A DNA stretch of 5,115 nt. It comes from JBFJWU01 sp041623475 [NCBI: bacterium] (GTDB taxonomy: Bacteria; J088). The notes beneath the pieces were generated by a model, which had not been told where the DNA came from, ran no database searches, and saw nothing but the letters and a program-made list of their open reading frames with translations. Within the stretch, counting starts at the first letter, position 1. Each line of letters begins with the position of its first letter. Shown piece after piece: positions 4,647 to 5,115 of the stretch. Made by a program: the position numbers and the translations under genes. Where the stretch lies: assembly GCA_041623475.1 (NCBI GenBank), contig JBFJWU010000266.1:1-5115 (forward strand), given 5' to 3'.

Positions 4647-5081
4647 ATGTCACTTGCAAACATTGATCCGTTTACACAGTTCCTGCGTACCAAGAACGAC
4701 TTTGACCGATTGATCGGCCCCAGCCTGCGTGCAGTCAGTACCAGCGAGCAACAAGGGATCCTGACGCCAGCAGTCGATGTCAGCGTTACGGAAGAGTCTG
4801 TTCGGCTGGAAATTGATCTTCCCGGAATTGCAAAAAAGGACATCGAGGTACAGGTCGAAGACCGTCAATTAAGGGTTTCAGCCGAGCGTACTGCGGCAGA
4901 TCAGCCGGAGGCCTCTGTATACCAGCGCCGGGAGCGTCGGACAGGGGTGTACCGCCGCACGTTCACGTTGCCGGAAAACGTTGACAGTGAAAACCTGACA
5001 GCCAGGTACCGAAACGGTGTATTGACGCTGGATCTTCCGAAAATTCCGGAAGCGCAACCGCGAACAATCAGGGTCCAGTAA
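4647..5081 (+). CDS. hsp20: Hsp20/alpha-crystallin family small heat shock protein
   Basis: This 144-residue cytosolic holdase chaperone would bind unfolding proteins as an oligomer and pass them to ATP-dependent chaperones. The N-terminal arm (about 1-40) includes the aromatic DPFTQFLRTKNDFDRL. The alpha-crystallin domain covers about 41-131: it opens with PAVDVSVTEESVRLEIDLPG, contains an arginine-rich segment (YQRRERRTGVYRRTF) and closes with the family signature around YRNGVLTLDLPK (Asn123-Gly124-Val125-Leu126). The C-terminal I-x-V motif (Ile141-Arg-Val143) is the tail that docks on neighbouring subunits. The ATG at 4647 has AAAGGAG at 4634-4640 with a 6-nt spacer; a TTG 13 codons upstream is in frame but lies ahead of that ribosome site and adds no homology. 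Transcription comes from the strong promoter at 4510-4537. No terminator is visible in the 34 bases that remain. Confidence 0.95.
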   Translation: MSLANIDPFTQFLRTKNDFDRLIGPSLRAVSTSEQQGILTPAVDVSVTEESVRLEIDLPGIAKKDIEVQVEDRQLRVSAERTAADQPEASVYQRRERRTGVYRRTFTLPENVDSENLTARYRNGVLTLDLPKIPEAQPRTIRVQ

Positions 5082-5115
5082 GGATTTCGGAAAAAGTTAT
5101 CAGGCAAAGGCCGGG

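Overview
The window looks like chromosomal DNA of a free-living Gram-negative bacterium, most likely a proteobacterium and perhaps a marine or environmental gammaproteobacterium. This rests on two lipoprotein-type signal peptides, an enterobacterial-type MsrB, a YhhQ-type transporter, moderate GC content (judged by eye) and a c-type cytochrome fused to a copper monooxygenase. No mobile element, CRISPR array, tRNA or rRNA was seen. The taxonomic guess is inference; the gene families are read from motifs.

Layout. (1) Bases 1-100, minus strand: the first 33 codons of a gene running off the left edge. It has a signal-peptide-like N-terminus, a strong GGAGG ribosome site and a perfect TATAAT box. 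(2) Bases 101-543: about 440 bp without a convincing gene, holding the two divergent promoter regions and several inverted repeats. (3) 544-1113, plus: a stand-alone response regulator receiver domain with an N-terminal extension. It is followed by a structured 3' region and a strong intrinsic terminator (1226-1254). (4) 1312-1704, plus: msrB, a zinc-type methionine-R-sulfoxide reductase lacking the usual resolving cysteine. (5) 1712-2392, minus: yhhQ-like queuosine precursor transporter, tail to tail with msrB (7 bp gap). (6) 2473-3777, plus: a predicted lipoprotein fusing a CxxCH cytochrome c domain to a PHM/DBH-type two-copper monooxygenase with all expected copper ligands. (7) 3793-4458, minus: a coiled-coil lipoprotein of unknown function, tail to tail with gene 6 (15 bp gap). 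(8) 4647-5081, plus: an Hsp20/alpha-crystallin small heat shock protein with a consensus-like promoter and a leader of about 100 nt.

The genes do not form one operon; nearly every gene has its own promoter region and directions alternate. A loose theme is envelope, redox and stress functions: MsrB repairs oxidised methionine, Hsp20 holds unfolded protein, and the heme-copper lipoprotein does oxidative chemistry outside the cytoplasm. The most unusual item is the cytochrome c-copper monooxygenase fusion beside an uncharacterised coiled-coil lipoprotein. A second is that three genes (yhhQ, the monooxygenase and the coiled-coil lipoprotein) have little or no Shine-Dalgarno signal but carry a -10-like box 5-7 nt before the start codon, which suggests leaderless mRNAs.
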